A DNA stretch of 58,306 nt, taken from Neoconidiobolus thromboides FSU 785 (taxonomy: Eukaryota > Entomophthoromycota > Entomophthoromycetes > Entomophthorales > Neoconidiobolaceae). Every line of letters begins with the position of its first letter. Positions within the stretch are counted from its first letter, which is position 1. Location: NCBI GenBank assembly GCA_025603075.1, contig MU626388.1:1-58306 (forward strand). Direction: 5' to 3'. The notes below the pieces were generated by a model that ran no database searches, was not told the DNA's origin, and worked only from the letters and a program-made list of their open reading frames with translations. The position numbers and the translations under genes were made by a program. Shown piece after piece: positions 20,105-30,728 of the stretch.

Positions 20105-21583
20105 ATGAATTTATTTTTATTAATTTTATTTTTACTAATAGATAAAATAAGCGCGCGATCTCCAAGAGTAAATGGTGGTGGATGTATACAAATAAAAGAT
20201 GAATTATATTACATAGGTGGGTCCATAACGCTTCCAAATATAAATATAGTACCAGAAATGAACAAGGAAATTTTGAAACTTGATTTTAAAAAAGGAGTAG
20301 CCTTATACAATAATGTGGTATCATGGGAAAGATATAATGCTACTAATGCACCTGAATTTTTTGTTGGCTCAATGCCCTTTTATACTGACAACTTTAATCA
20401 AAAAAATACAATTATTAATTTCTATAGTGGTAATTATGGCACAGCTATAAATGTTCATTATTTTGATATTGATAAATATGAGTGGTATGACAAATATTTA
20501 ATTAATGAGATTTCTTATGAACCAGAAATAAAAAGTATTAAGAATCACTATGCCGAATACTCAATCCTTCAAAGTGAAACTAATCCGAAACAATTTTATA
20601 TATCTGGATATTTTTACAATGTTGAATTAAAAAAAGATATGACTTATCAAATAAAACTATTTGATATCGAATCAAGAGAAATCCAATCAATTTATAAATC
20701 ACCAAAAGAAACAAAGTTTAAATTAATATTTGTACTAACTGACAAATTGTATTACTTTGAAGTAATAATAAAAGATGGTAAAGAGAATATTGTCTATAAC
20801 ACATTATATGAATTGAGTTTATCAACGTTTGAGATAATATCCCATAAGATTCCTTTCAGAAATTATGGTGAAATTCGATTTGTAAAAGTCAATCAGTTAA
20901 TGTATTTTATTGGATCTGATAAATATGATGATGAGTTAACTGATGTATTTAAAATAACTTCAGAGCCATTTACATTTAACAAAGTAAATGAAATAGTTAA
21001 AATAGGCACTTGGGGATGTTTTACTAACTATAAAAATTATATAATAAATTCCTTTGGTCTTAAATTTGTTGACTATCGTGGTGGCAAGCTTCCAGAAAGT
21101 TCAGATAAAACACAAATGATAGACACACAGACTTGGGAAAATGTTGAAAGTTTACCTCCACTATTAAAAGGAAACACCACCACAAGCAATGATTCAAATG
21201 ATTATGTTGGCAACAATAACCTTGGAGCTATCATAGGCGGTAGTATAGGAGGAATAGTTGGATTTCTACTTTTATTTGGCATATTTTTTATATTTTACAG
21301 AAGTAAATTAAAAAAAGAAAAGCCCCCGAGTATCATCACTGATCCCATTTTTATCAATCCAAACATTCATTTAGATAGTAACAACAATAATAACAACAGT
21401 GATATTTTCTCTCATTCTCATATAATCAATGAGAATAATACCGGATTGATTGAAAATTTGAATTTAAATCAAATAGGAAATATGGCTATGATTAATCAAG
21501 AGAGTCGCTCAGTTAATGAGACTATCCTCGGACATACTGGAGAGTCTAATGAAGACTATACAAGAGTACCACCAATTATGTAG
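20105..21583 (+). CDS. kelch-like beta-propeller membrane protein
   Basis: 492 residues, intronless. Residues 1-17 are a signal peptide. The ectodomain (about 20-365) has kelch-like blades: GGGCIQIKDELYYIGGS, YFDIDKYEWYDKYL, NQLMYFIGSD and IDTQTWENVESLPPL. One transmembrane helix follows (about 372-398, AIIGGSIGGIVGFLLLFGIF). The cytoplasmic tail of about 95 residues begins KLKKEKPP and is Asn-rich (DSNNNNNNSD). The topology predicts a surface receptor- or adhesin-like protein. Similar kelch-TM proteins are common in early-diverging fungi, but their function is not established. Three decayed paralogues lie at 1716, 22408 and 46341. The 3' part shares a 197-bp identical tract with the 22408 pseudogene. 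Confidence 0.88.
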   Translation: MNLFLLILFLLIDKISARSPRVNGGGCIQIKDELYYIGGSITLPNINIVPEMNKEILKLDFKKGVALYNNVVSWERYNATNAPEFFVGSMPFYTDNFNQKNTIINFYSGNYGTAINVHYFDIDKYEWYDKYLINEISYEPEIKSIKNHYAEYSILQSETNPKQFYISGYFYNVELKKDMTYQIKLFDIESREIQSIYKSPKETKFKLIFVLTDKLYYFEVIIKDGKENIVYNTLYELSLSTFEIISHKIPFRNYGEIRFVKVNQLMYFIGSDKYDDELTDVFKITSEPFTFNKVNEIVKIGTWGCFTNYKNYIINSFGLKFVDYRGGKLPESSDKTQMIDTQTWENVESLPPLLKGNTTTSNDSNDYVGNNNLGAIIGGSIGGIVGFLLLFGIFFIFYRSKLKKEKPPSIITDPIFINPNIHLDSNNNNNNSDIFSHSHIINENNTGLIENLNLNQIGNMAMINQESRSVNETILGHTGESNEDYTRVPPIM

Positions 21584-22288
21584 TTGCCTGGTATTATAAC
21601 AATCATATTTGAAATCATATAAAGTAAACTGCAGACTATTTTGTTAATTTAAATAAATATTGGAACTATTTATTTATTTATTTTACATTAAGGCTTAAAG
21701 TTACAATTTATATCTGTAATAAACTAAATAACATTAAACAAATTTTTTGACAGTACTTTACTTTTTAATTATTATGTATAATGCTTTATTTAATTTCAAT
21801 TAAGTTACTATAAAGGAAATAACTATATTCGCTTAACCATCAGTATCGTTACAATAATTATAGCAGAGATGAATTATTTAAATAATAAATAATAGTAATA
21901 ATTGTAGACATGTACCACTTTTCAATAAACCATTGGTTTATTTAATGTTTAATATTAAATACGAATTCAAACTTATAAAATAAATTTTGATCAATAGTAT
22001 AAATTATAAATATTTCTAATCTTTTAATTATAGATACAGTGTTTTAAAATACATCTAAATATTATTTAAAATTAGGGCATATGAAAATATTTAGTACGCT
22101 ATTTCAAGTAATGTAACTTTGTAACAAATTAACGATATTTAAACTTTGTGATTATAAACTTAAAGAATAATGATCAGAAAGCTGTAATTAACATAAGGAC
22201 CTATTGAGAACACATTACTAACGTCTTTAGACTTAACAGGTGATTAAATCTTAAAGTACTCTAATCGTAGCTATATTGTAATATAAAT
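21584..22288. other. intergenic, nothing recognised
   Basis: AT-rich spacer between the intact kelch gene and the MITE in front of its decayed twin. Confidence 0.5.
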
Positions 22289-22374
22289 ATGATAATTTTT
22301 TAACAGTTTTACTAACTTTTCTGTTCAAATAGTGCCCAAAAAATGGAAAAAGCGAAACCAAGAAAAACATCCCC
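22289..22374 (+). mobile_element. GGGG-MITE copy 10
   Basis: 86 bp with an eroded left end (ATGATAATTTTTTAAC) and intact right end AAAAACATCCCC. Flanked by AAAT at 22285-22288 and 22375-22378. It sits 34 bp upstream of the kelch pseudogene ATG, where the TATA box would be. Confidence 0.8.
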
Positions 22375-22407
22375 AAATACCAAATTGAAAATCTTTTTCT
22401 ACTTAAA

Positions 22408-23942
22408 ATGTTTTTGCTTTTGCCAATTTTGTTTTTTTAATAAATAGTATATATGCAATGCTCGCAAGAGCATTTGGAGGTGGATGTATAGAAATAAGGG
22501 ATGAATTGTATTATATAGGTGGGTTAATAACACTTTCAAACTCAAACAATATAACTTTGCCAAATAACGAAGCTTTTAAATTAGATTTTAAAAAGGGGGT
22601 GACCATCTCTAATGTGGTATTGTGCGAAAGATATAATATTAATAACGTGGTTGGGTTGCCATAGAGTTAGAGTTATTTTACATTGAAAACTTCAACAAAA
22701 AAAATTTAATGATCACTTTTTTGACGGATCCTACCGAAGCATCTCTAGAAACACATTACCTTGATATTGATAAGCTTGATTGATATGATAAATATTCAGT
22801 TAAATAGATCTCGTACGAGCAACGAATAAAAACCACTGAAGCTAGTAACATAGGATACTCAATAATACAAAGCAAAAGAAATCCAAAACAATCCTACATA
22901 TCAGAGTATTTTTATGATATCAGATCAAAGAAAGATATAACTTATCAAATAAAATTATTTGATATTGAATTAAGGAAAATTAAGCCTTTACAAACCAACC
23001 AAAAAAACAAGATTTGAGAATGTATTTTTGTGTTTAAGAATTTTACTAACAAATTTTTCACTTAAATAGCGCTTAAAAAATGGAAAAAGTAATGAAATCA
23101 AAAAAACACTCTCATTTAATTTATTATTTGTTTTAAACAACAAATTATACTATTTTGAAGTATTAGTAAAGGGTAATGTACCGGACATTAATTATGTAAA
23201 TTAGATTCATCAACATTCGAAATAACGCCGCATAAGATTCCTTTTAAATATTATCTACATATTTAGTTTGTAAAATTTGATCAAATTGTATACTTTATTG
23301 GATCAGATATAAATGAAAAAACCGATTTGGTTGTTGTATTTAAATTAGACTTACAATCATTTACATTTAATAAAATAAATGAAATAGTTAAAATAGGCAC
23401 TTGAGGATGTTTTACTAACTATAGGGATTATATGATAAATCCCTTTGGTTTTAGATTTGTCAACTATTCAGATACAATGGCTCTTCTAGAAAGCTCAGAT
23501 AAAACACAAATGATAGACACACAGACTTGGGAAAATGTTGAAAGTTTACCTCCACTATTAAAAGGAAACACCACCACAAGCAATGATTCAAATGATTATG
23601 TTGGCAACAATAACCTTGGAGCTATCATAGGCGGTAGTATAGGAGGAATAGTTGGATTTCTACTTTTATTTGGCATATTTTTTATATTTTATAGGGGTAA
23701 ATTGAAAAAGGAAAGGCTTCCAAGTATTATCACTGATCCTATTTTTATTGATACAAATATTCATTTGGATAGCACTAACAAATATCGCAGCAACAAGGTC
23801 TTTCCTTACTTTCAACAAGCCGATGGTAGTACCGCTAGATTAACTGGCAATTTGAACTTAACTCAGATGATAAATATGGACATGATTAAATAAGAGAATC
23901 ATTCGGTTGATGAAACTACTTTTAATCAGCCTTCAAAATAGC
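22408..23942 (+). pseudogene. kelch-TM paralogue, decayed and MITE-interrupted
   Basis: Tandem duplicate of 20105-21583. The signal peptide region starts MFLLLPILFF, but one base is missing from a T run, so the frame breaks. After the shift GGGCIEIRDELYYIGG follows. Several further stops occur (for example after VVGLP), and a MITE sits at 23016-23113. From 23432 the frame reopens through IDTQTWENVESLPPL, the membrane helix and KLKKERLPSIITDP. It then stops early at MIK, and the remaining tail (VDETTFNQ) is read past stops. The 3' part is far better conserved than the rest because of a gene-conversion tract. It could at most yield a truncated membrane and tail peptide. Confidence 0.88.
23016..23113 (+). 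mobile_element. GGGG-MITE copy 11 (in kelch pseudogene)
   Basis: 98 bp, GAGAATGTATTTTTGTG ... AACACTCTC, with perfect ATTT duplications at 23012-23015 and 23114-23117. Confidence 0.9.
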
Positions 23943-24538
23943 GAGAACGTTACATAATAATACTATCGACTATGTTGTTATTAAATATTTTAATAATAAT
24001 AATAATCAAAGTCTAATAAAATGAATGACGTATGAAAATAATATGATAAAATTCGAATTATTATATAGGGATGTTTTTTTGATTTCATTACTCTATTTTT
24101 TAAGCGCTATTTGAGTGGAAAAATTGTTAGTAAAATTGTTAGTAAAATCCTTAAACACAAAAATATAGCCCCAAATCCAAATACATAAATGCCATAGAAA
24201 ATATTACTGCTGTTTTGATCAATAAAATACCATTGAAGTAATTTAAAGGCAGTTAAACTCTTTAGTTCGTTGTTTTTATCTGAAAATTTGTTAGTAATCA
24301 TAAAGGATTTTATGACTAAAATCTTGAATAAGAAAAGTAACGTACTAAAAAGTTTGGTCACGTTTAGACTACATTAGTAAATCTTTATGGTAATGGTAAT
24401 AGAATCTAAAAATAGTTAATTAGTAAAACAAAATACTCACTTTTTATTAAATGCTAATGTTAAAATTAGAAAACTACGTAATGTTCAATTATACTGAACT
24501 TTAAAAATAACTTTATTTGATCATGTGGAAATGGTGAA
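23943..24538. other. intergenic with MITE copy 12
   Basis: AT-rich spacer between the kelch pseudogene and the first Kunitz gene. The only feature is the MITE at 24067-24172. Confidence 0.55.
24067..24172 (-). mobile_element. GGGG-MITE copy 12
   Basis: 106 bp, AGGGATGTTTTTTTG ... TATAGCCCC. It is longer than the others because ATTGTTAGTAAA is duplicated in tandem inside it. Flanks do not form a clear duplication. Confidence 0.82.
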
Positions 24539-24547
24539 TATAAAAAG
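24539..24547 (+). promoter_or_regulatory. TATA box of Kunitz gene 1
   Basis: TATAAAAAG, 39 bases upstream of the ATG at 24578. Confidence 0.55.
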
Positions 24548-24577
24548 ACTAAATTTTCTTATGTTCTATGGTTTGTA

Positions 24578-25147
24578 ATGAAGTTTTTATTTTTTATAGC
24601 GTTTATAACATCACTTAAAAGTGAAGAGATCAATTCATTTGAACAAAAGGGTTGTAATGCAACACATGAAGGAGGTTTAAAAAATCATCAAACGACACTT
24701 TCTAGAAAATGCTTTATATCTAGTTTACCAGGTAACTGTTTAGGATATTATAGAAGTTATCATTATGATCCAGAGATATCTGGCTGTGTACTATCGTCGT
24801 TTGGAGGATGTAATGATGGGTGTATGGCCTTTAAATCTAGAGCTGAATGTGAAAAAGCTTGTATTAAAGGAAAAGCAGTGAAGTTAAATAAGACAGAACC
24901 TTTTGCTCAAAAAGGTTGTGAGCTTAGTATCACTGCTAAATATATATCAGTTTTTGATGATTTACCGGCTAAATGCTTTATTGCTTCTAAAAAAGGGGAC
25001 TGTATCATTACCAAACCATCTTACCATTTTGATTATATTAAATCTAAATGTGTTTCTTCTATTTTTGGCGGATGCGATGATGGCTGTTTAGCGTTCAAAA
25101 CGAAGTTGGAATGTGAGAAAAGTTGTATAAAATCAGACACAGAATAA
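24578..25147 (+). CDS. secreted two-domain Kunitz/BPTI-type protein 1
   Basis: 189 residues, intronless. Signal peptide about 1-15. Two Kunitz domains follow. Domain 1 cysteines are C45, C54, C70, C78, C91 and C95, with the exact BPTI spacing 8-15-7-12-3; domain 2 has C133, C142, C158, C166, C179 and C183 with the same spacing. Each domain has two more cysteines, one upstream in an F.QKGC motif (C26, C114) and one in FGGC(N/D)DGC (C82, C170), probably a fourth disulfide. The P1 position after the second Kunitz cysteine is Leu55 and Ile143, so inhibition of chymotrypsin- or elastase-like serine proteases is more likely than trypsin (inference). The paralogues are at 39071 and 55136. Confidence 0.92.
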   Translation: MKFLFFIAFITSLKSEEINSFEQKGCNATHEGGLKNHQTTLSRKCFISSLPGNCLGYYRSYHYDPEISGCVLSSFGGCNDGCMAFKSRAECEKACIKGKAVKLNKTEPFAQKGCELSITAKYISVFDDLPAKCFIASKKGDCIITKPSYHFDYIKSKCVSSIFGGCDDGCLAFKTKLECEKSCIKSDTE

Positions 25148-25796
25148 CTTTAATTAATAAATTGTTTGATATTGTCATATAAATCATTAACTTATTATTG
25201 TATTTATATTTAACTTAAATGACTATTCCCACAAATTCCTATAAGTTTATATGAAAAAATCTCAATACAGTGAAAATCTTATAAAGATGGGATTTCATAG
25301 GCTTCAAAAAAGAGACCATTTACACAAATTGCTCTTAAAAGATCACTTAATGTTGATACATATAGCTTTAAAGATTGCTTGAACTGGTTATACCTTTAAA
25401 AAATTTGGCGTTTTTATCCACCACATTTAAAGTATCAGACTTATCAAATTCGAAGATATGGAGATGTTTTTTTGGTTTCATCGCTTTTTCCATTTTTTAA
25501 GCACTATTTGGGTAGAAAGATTGTTAGTAAAATCCTTAGACAAAAAAATACATCCGCATGTAATGAATATTTGCTTTCAGGTAAAAATTTGTAAAATTAA
25601 ATAATATTATTAATAAAAATACTATGAAAGTCATTAATTATATAATATGGTACCTATACTATTTATAGAATTTACTATAATATCGCAAACTGCTATGTAA
25701 CTAAATTGTATTTTTTAGACTATATGATTATAGTTTAGATTCAATATAAATTTTATTTTATTTGTATACTATGATGTATTATACAAAATACCATGT
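25148..25796. other. intergenic with MITE copy 13
   Basis: AT-rich DNA after the Kunitz gene holding one MITE (25460-25557). Nothing else seen. Confidence 0.55.
25460..25557 (-). mobile_element. GGGG-MITE copy 13
   Basis: 98 bp, GGAGATGTTTTTTTGG ... TACATCCGC. Flanks ATAT and ATGT, a 4-bp duplication with one mismatch. Confidence 0.85.
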
Positions 25797-26260
25797 CACG
25801 AAATATCGCTTTGTCAGCCCCATGGTTAATTATAGCATAACAATCGCCTAAACTGTTGTGTTCTCGAGTTTAGAGACAATCAATCCCACGCTCTTAGTTT
25901 GATTTGCTGTGAGAATTCCTAGCTCCATCCCAAAGAATATTATCTTCTCATTTTGATATTTATACTTTTCAGAGTATAAAAGAGATTTTAGAGTATAATA
26001 GCTCGAGGCTTTTTAACTGAATTATTTACTGATATCTCGAACACTTAATAAAGTCCCTAAGTTTACTTAATAGTATTTTACGTAGATTCTACATTAGTAT
26101 TGTCTATTCTATTTGTTTCGCATAACATATAGCCTATCGCATGCTATTCTTCATAATCTAAGTCTATCCTAGTCACATAAACTAAGAACTTTCGACTTAT
26201 AGTATAGTCAACCAGACAATAGCTGTTTTTGACCCTAATCACTGAGTACCAGATTTCACA
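25797..26260 (+). repeat. LTR-like repeat, copy 2 (464 bp), complete with 5-bp duplication
   Basis: Full-length relative of 4195-4659, flanked by perfect 5-bp repeats CATGT (25792-25796 and 26261-26265). Ends are CACGAAATATCG (mutated TGTG) and AGATTTCACA. Internal TATAAAAG (25975-25982) and AATAAA (26047-26052) lie in LTR-like order on the plus strand. There is no internal retrotransposon coding region, so the best reading is a solo LTR left by recombination. A non-autonomous element with short inverted ends is the alternative. Confidence 0.82.
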
Positions 26261-26413
26261 CATGTTTTATCATTAAAAATTTAAACTTTTATATTGTCAT
26301 ACATAGCTAAATACGATCACTAACAAAGTCTTAAATAGAAACAATATACAATTATATCAAGTTAGAAAAACAATTAAATATATTTTATCGTTCGAGGCAA
26401 ATATTCTCTATAT

Positions 26414-26502
26414 GAGGATGTATTGTGTTTAAGAATTTTACTAACAAATTTTCCGTTCAGATAGCACTTAAAAGATAGTAATGAAGTCAAAAAAACATCC
26501 CC
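26414..26502 (+). mobile_element. GGGG-MITE copy 14
   Basis: 89 bp, GAGGATGTATTGTG ... AAACATCCCC. Flanks ATAT and GTAT, one mismatch. Confidence 0.85.
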
Positions 26503-26801
26503 GTATATTCACATATTTAAGAAATAAATAAATTTAAAATAAACCAATCGTTTTAGTTTAAATAACTGTAAATTAGCAATATTTTAAAAAATCTATAACT
26601 TGATATAGATAATATTGTGTTATATTTATATCTATTTATATCTATTTTAAAAACAAATCAAATACTATCAGTAACCTAAAAATTAAGCGGAGGCTATTCA
26701 TTATAAAAATCAAAAAATAATACTATAATGAAATATTGTTATTATATTTATAAAGGTATTTCATGTATATAAATTTAGTTATTTACTTTAAATAAGCATG
26801 T

Positions 26802-26898
26802 GGGGATGCTTTTTTTGATTTCATTACTTTTTCCATTTTAAGTGCTGTTTGAACGAGAAATTTGCTAGTAAAATTCTTAAACACAAAAATACAGTTCC
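26802..26898 (-). mobile_element. GGGG-MITE copy 15
   Basis: 97 bp, GGGGATGCTTTTTTTG ... TACAGTTCC. Flanks ATGT and ATAT. Its right flank ATAT is also the left flank of copy 16, so the two copies abut head to head. Confidence 0.87.
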
Positions 26899-26902
26899 AT
26901 AT

Positions 26903-27003
26903 GGAGGAGATGTGTTCTTTTGCCTAACAATTTTACTAACAATTTTCTGCTCAAATATTACTTAAAAAATGGAAAAAGTAATGAAGTCAAAAAAAACATC
27001 CCC
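26903..27003 (+). mobile_element. GGGG-MITE copy 16
   Basis: 101 bp, GGAGGAGATGTGTTC ... AAACATCCCC, with ATAT at 26899-26902 and 27004-27007. Abuts copy 15 in inverted orientation. Confidence 0.87.
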
Positions 27004-28117
27004 ATATATTTAATTTCATAATATTAAAGCTCATTAGATAGTTTAATTATATAAACCGTAACTATTGTTAACAAAATTTATAAAAATAAATAAATTTTAT
27101 TTTTTAATTGTCATTTCAATAGTAAAAACATCTTAATCTTCAATAAATATATTTAATAGAATCACTAAACAATGTCTTATATTATTTATATATAATAAAA
27201 AAGAAGTACATATATTCACAATTTTAATAATAAAACGATTTTAGCTCGATAGAAATAATGCTTATTAGCCCAGTTGAGTTTTTTTAAATTTGTTGAGTTG
27301 GTTTATGGGTTTATTTTACCTGATATGTTTTAAAAAAATATGCACAGCTAGGCTTCGCGCAGTATACATTTCTTCTATTTTGGTTTTAAATAAAATATGG
27401 ATCTATACCAAAACTATTTAACAATATTCAGCTTATATTATTATATTTAAAACAAAGCTATATTAAACATGAATACTTTTATCAGCTTGTTTTATAGTCG
27501 AAAATTTTTGACAGGTTTATGATTACAATATCACTCCTGGTTTAAAAGTTAAATTAAATCATTTAAGTGAACTCACATGTACTCTTCTACTAACTCGATG
27601 TTAAGGAGCTTGGTAGCCATTAGGGAAGGTGCGCTATAATATATAGTAAGAGTCTTTAACATAATATCAAGTATGTATTTATATCTTTTAATCGAACTAT
27701 TATTGTAAGAACATCTTTAAAGAATAACATTTTAAGGGAGAGATAAAGTAAATAAAACAAGTAACTTTATGGAATGATCCTAAAATTAAGCCAATTAAAT
27801 ATCATTCATTTGAAACAAACAAATCATCCCATCCAAAAATACAAGGTTTTTTTAAAAGGTGACTGCTTTATGACCCCAGAGTTTTGTAAAATAAGCAAAT
27901 GAAAAACATTCACAAAATAGTTATACCCAATCATATGCTATACTCGTCTTTTACTTGGGATATAAGTTTCAAAATCCAAGTCTTTGACTTATGAAACAAG
28001 TTAAAATACTCTAAAAAAGGATAAACATATCATAGAAATCAAACTGATTTTCGCTTAGTAAAAGTGCTACGTAATCAGCTTTCCCCACACCATTCCCACC
28101 CCACAACTACTGACTAC

Positions 28118-28126
28118 TATATATAA
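28118..28126 (+). promoter_or_regulatory. TATA box of EF2
   Basis: TATATATAA, 77 bases upstream of the EF2 ATG, preceded by a C-rich stretch at 28081-28110 with CACCCCACA, like Rap1-type sites of ribosomal genes (inference). Confidence 0.5.
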
Positions 28127-28202
28127 TCACAGCATTGCACGGCGAAAGTACTTTTAAACTTCAAAATTCAGAACTTACCCTAGCTTTAAATTTTATTAAA
28201 AT

Positions 28203-30728
28203 ATGGTGAATTTTACTGTAGAACAAATTCGTGCTATGATGGACAAGGCATCTAATGTCCGTAACATGTCTGTCATAGCACACGTTGATCATGGAAAATC
28301 TACTTTGACTGATTCTTTAGTATCAAAGGCCGGTATTATTTCAGCTTCCAACGCTGGTAACGCTCGTTATACCGATACCCGTCAAGATGAACAAGATCGT
28401 TGTATTACTATTAAGTCCACTGCCATTTCTATGTTCTTTGAGCTCCCAAAAGAAAGTATGGAAGATGTCAAGCAAAAAACGGATGGTAGTGAGTTCTTGA
28501 TTAATCTTATCGACTCACCCGGGCATGTTGATTTCTCATCAGAAGTGACTGCTGCACTTCGTGTTACTGACGGTGCTTTGGTTGTTGTAGATTGTGTTGA
28601 TGGTGTATGTGTCCAAACCGAAACCGTCTTACGTCAAGCTCTTACTGAAAAGATCAAGCCTGTAGTAATCATTAATAAAGTAGATCGTGCTTTGTTAGAA
28701 CTTCAGATTGAAAAAGATGCTCTTTACCAATCTTTCTGTCGTACAATTGAATCTGTTAATGTCATCGTCTCTACTTATGTTGACGACGCATTAGGTGATG
28801 TTCAAGTTTATCCAGAGAAAGGTACAGTTGCTTTTGGTTCTGGTCTTCATGGATGGGGTTTTACTCTTCGTCAATTTGCTGATCGTTACGCTAAGAAATT
28901 TGGAGTTGATAAAGAAAAGATGATGAAGCGCCTTTGGGGTGAGAATTATTTCAACCCAAAGACTAAGAAATGGACCACCAAACCTACTGATACCGATGGC
29001 AATTCTTTGGAACGTGCTTTTAATTTATTTGTTTTGGATCCTATTTTTCGTATTTTTGATTCAATCATGAATTTCAAGCAAGATGAAGTAACTAAGGTAT
29101 TAGAAAAATTGGATATCCAACTTAAGCCTGAAGAGAAAGAGTTGACCGGTAAGGCTTTGCTTAAGATTGTTATGCGTAGGTTTTTACCTGCTGCTGACGC
29201 CTTACTTGAGATGATTGTTATCCATCTTCCATCCCCTATTACTGCACAAAGGTATCGTGCTGCGGCTCTTTATGAAGGGCCAGCCGATGATGAATCTTGT
29301 ACTGCTATTAGCAACTGTGATCCAAATGGGCCTCTTATGCTTTATGTGTCTAAGATGGTACCTACTTCAGATAAAGGTCGTTTCTATGCCTTTGGTCGTG
29401 TCTTTGCTGGTACTGTCAAAGCTGGTGTAAAAGTTCGCATCCAAGGTCCTAATTACGTCCCAGGTAAGAAAGATGATCTCTTTGTTAAATCTATTCAACG
29501 TACTGTTCTTATGATGGGACGTTACATTGAACCAATTGAGGATTGTCCAGCTGGCAATATCATTGGCCTTGTTGGTGTTGATCAATTCCTTCTTAAATCT
29601 GGTACTATTACTACTTCAGAAACTGCACATAACATGAAGGTCATGAAGTTCTCTGTCTCCCCTGTAGTGCGAATTGCTGTTGAGGTCAAGAATGCCAACG
29701 ACCTACCAAAATTAGTCGAAGGTCTTAAACGCTTATCAAAGTCCGATCCATGTGTACAATGCTACACTTCTGACTCTGGTGAACATGTTGTTGCCGGTGC
29801 TGGTGAACTGCATCTTGAGATTTGTCTTAAAGACCTTGAAGAAGATCATGCCGGTGTACCAATTAAGACTGGTGATCCAGTCGTACAATATCGTGAGACA
29901 GTTCAAGCTGAGTCTGATATCACTTGCTTATCTAAATCTCCAAATAAGCATAACCGTATCTTCATGAAAGCACAACCATTGGACATGGACCTTGCATTGG
30001 AAATCGAAGAAGGAAAGATTAACCCAAGAGATGATGTCAAAATTCGTGCCCGTCATCTTGCTGAGAAATACAGTTGGGATGTCAATGATGGCCGTAAAAT
30101 TTGGTGCTTTGGTCCAGAGACTACTGGTCCTAACCTTTTGGTTGATCAAACCAAGGCTGTACAATACCTCAATGAAATCAAAGATTCATGTGTTGCTGCT
30201 TTCCAGTGGGCAACTAAAGAAGGTGTGTTATGTGAGGAGAACATGCGCGCCACACGCTATAACATCCTTGATGTTACTTTGCATGCTGATGCTATTCATC
30301 GTGGTGGTGGCCAAATTATTCCAACTTGCCGTCGTGTTATTTATGCGTCACAGCTTACTGCCAATCCAACATTGCTTGAGCCTGTCTATTTAGTAGAAAT
30401 TGCAGCTCCAGAAAACGTTTTAGGAGGTATTTACTCAGTAGTATCACAGCGACGTGGCCAAGTAATCGAAGAGGCTCAACGTCCAGGTACACCCATGTAC
30501 ACTGTTAAAGCTTACCTTCCCGTAAATGAGTCGTTCGGTTTCACTTCAGCTTTACGTTCCCAAACTGGTGGTCAGGCTTTCCCACAAGCTGTTTTTGATC
30601 ATTGGGAGCTAATGGCAGGCAATGCACTTCAAGAAGGTAAAATCAATAAACTTATCACTGATGTACGTAAGCGTAAGGGCCTAAAGGCAGAGATTCCAGC
30701 GTTGGATAGCTACTTTGATAAATTATAA
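28203..30728 (+). CDS. EFT1: translation elongation factor 2
   Basis: 841 residues, intronless, matching the usual eukaryotic EF2 length (842 in yeast). GTPase motifs: AHVDHGKS (26-33), DSPGH (104-108) and NKVD (158-161). The C-terminal part has [15 protein letters not shown] with His699, the residue modified to diphthamide and the target of ADP-ribosylating bacterial toxins, at the same number as in yeast. EF2 catalyses ribosomal translocation in the cytosol. The gene has markedly higher GC and more C-ending codons than the surrounding DNA, typical of strong codon bias in a highly expressed gene. The start matches the family N-terminus [10 protein letters not shown]. Confidence 0.99.
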   Translation: MVNFTVEQIRAMMDKASNVRNMSVIAHVDHGKSTLTDSLVSKAGIISASNAGNARYTDTRQDEQDRCITIKSTAISMFFELPKESMEDVKQKTDGSEFLINLIDSPGHVDFSSEVTAALRVTDGALVVVDCVDGVCVQTETVLRQALTEKIKPVVIINKVDRALLELQIEKDALYQSFCRTIESVNVIVSTYVDDALGDVQVYPEKGTVAFGSGLHGWGFTLRQFADRYAKKFGVDKEKMMKRLWGENYFNPKTKKWTTKPTDTDGNSLERAFNLFVLDPIFRIFDSIMNFKQDEVTKVLEKLDIQLKPEEKELTGKALLKIVMRRFLPAADALLEMIVIHLPSPITAQRYRAAALYEGPADDESCTAISNCDPNGPLMLYVSKMVPTSDKGRFYAFGRVFAGTVKAGVKVRIQGPNYVPGKKDDLFVKSIQRTVLMMGRYIEPIEDCPAGNIIGLVGVDQFLLKSGTITTSETAHNMKVMKFSVSPVVRIAVEVKNANDLPKLVEGLKRLSKSDPCVQCYTSDSGEHVVAGAGELHLEICLKDLEEDHAGVPIKTGDPVVQYRETVQAESDITCLSKSPNKHNRIFMKAQPLDMDLALEIEEGKINPRDDVKIRARHLAEKYSWDVNDGRKIWCFGPETTGPNLLVDQTKAVQYLNEIKDSCVAAFQWATKEGVLCEENMRATRYNILDVTLHADAIHRGGGQIIPTCRRVIYASQLTANPTLLEPVYLVEIAAPENVLGGIYSVVSQRRGQVIEEAQRPGTPMYTVKAYLPVNESFGFTSALRSQTGGQAFPQAVFDHWELMAGNALQEGKINKLITDVRKRKGLKAEIPALDSYFDKL

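Larger units (their letters stand above)
26266..28117. other. intergenic with MITE copies 14-16
   Basis: 1.9 kb upstream of EF2. Holds MITEs at 26414, 26802 and 26903. The last 150 bases before the EF2 TATA box become C-rich (CCCCACACCATTCCCACCCC), a likely activator region. Confidence 0.55.
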
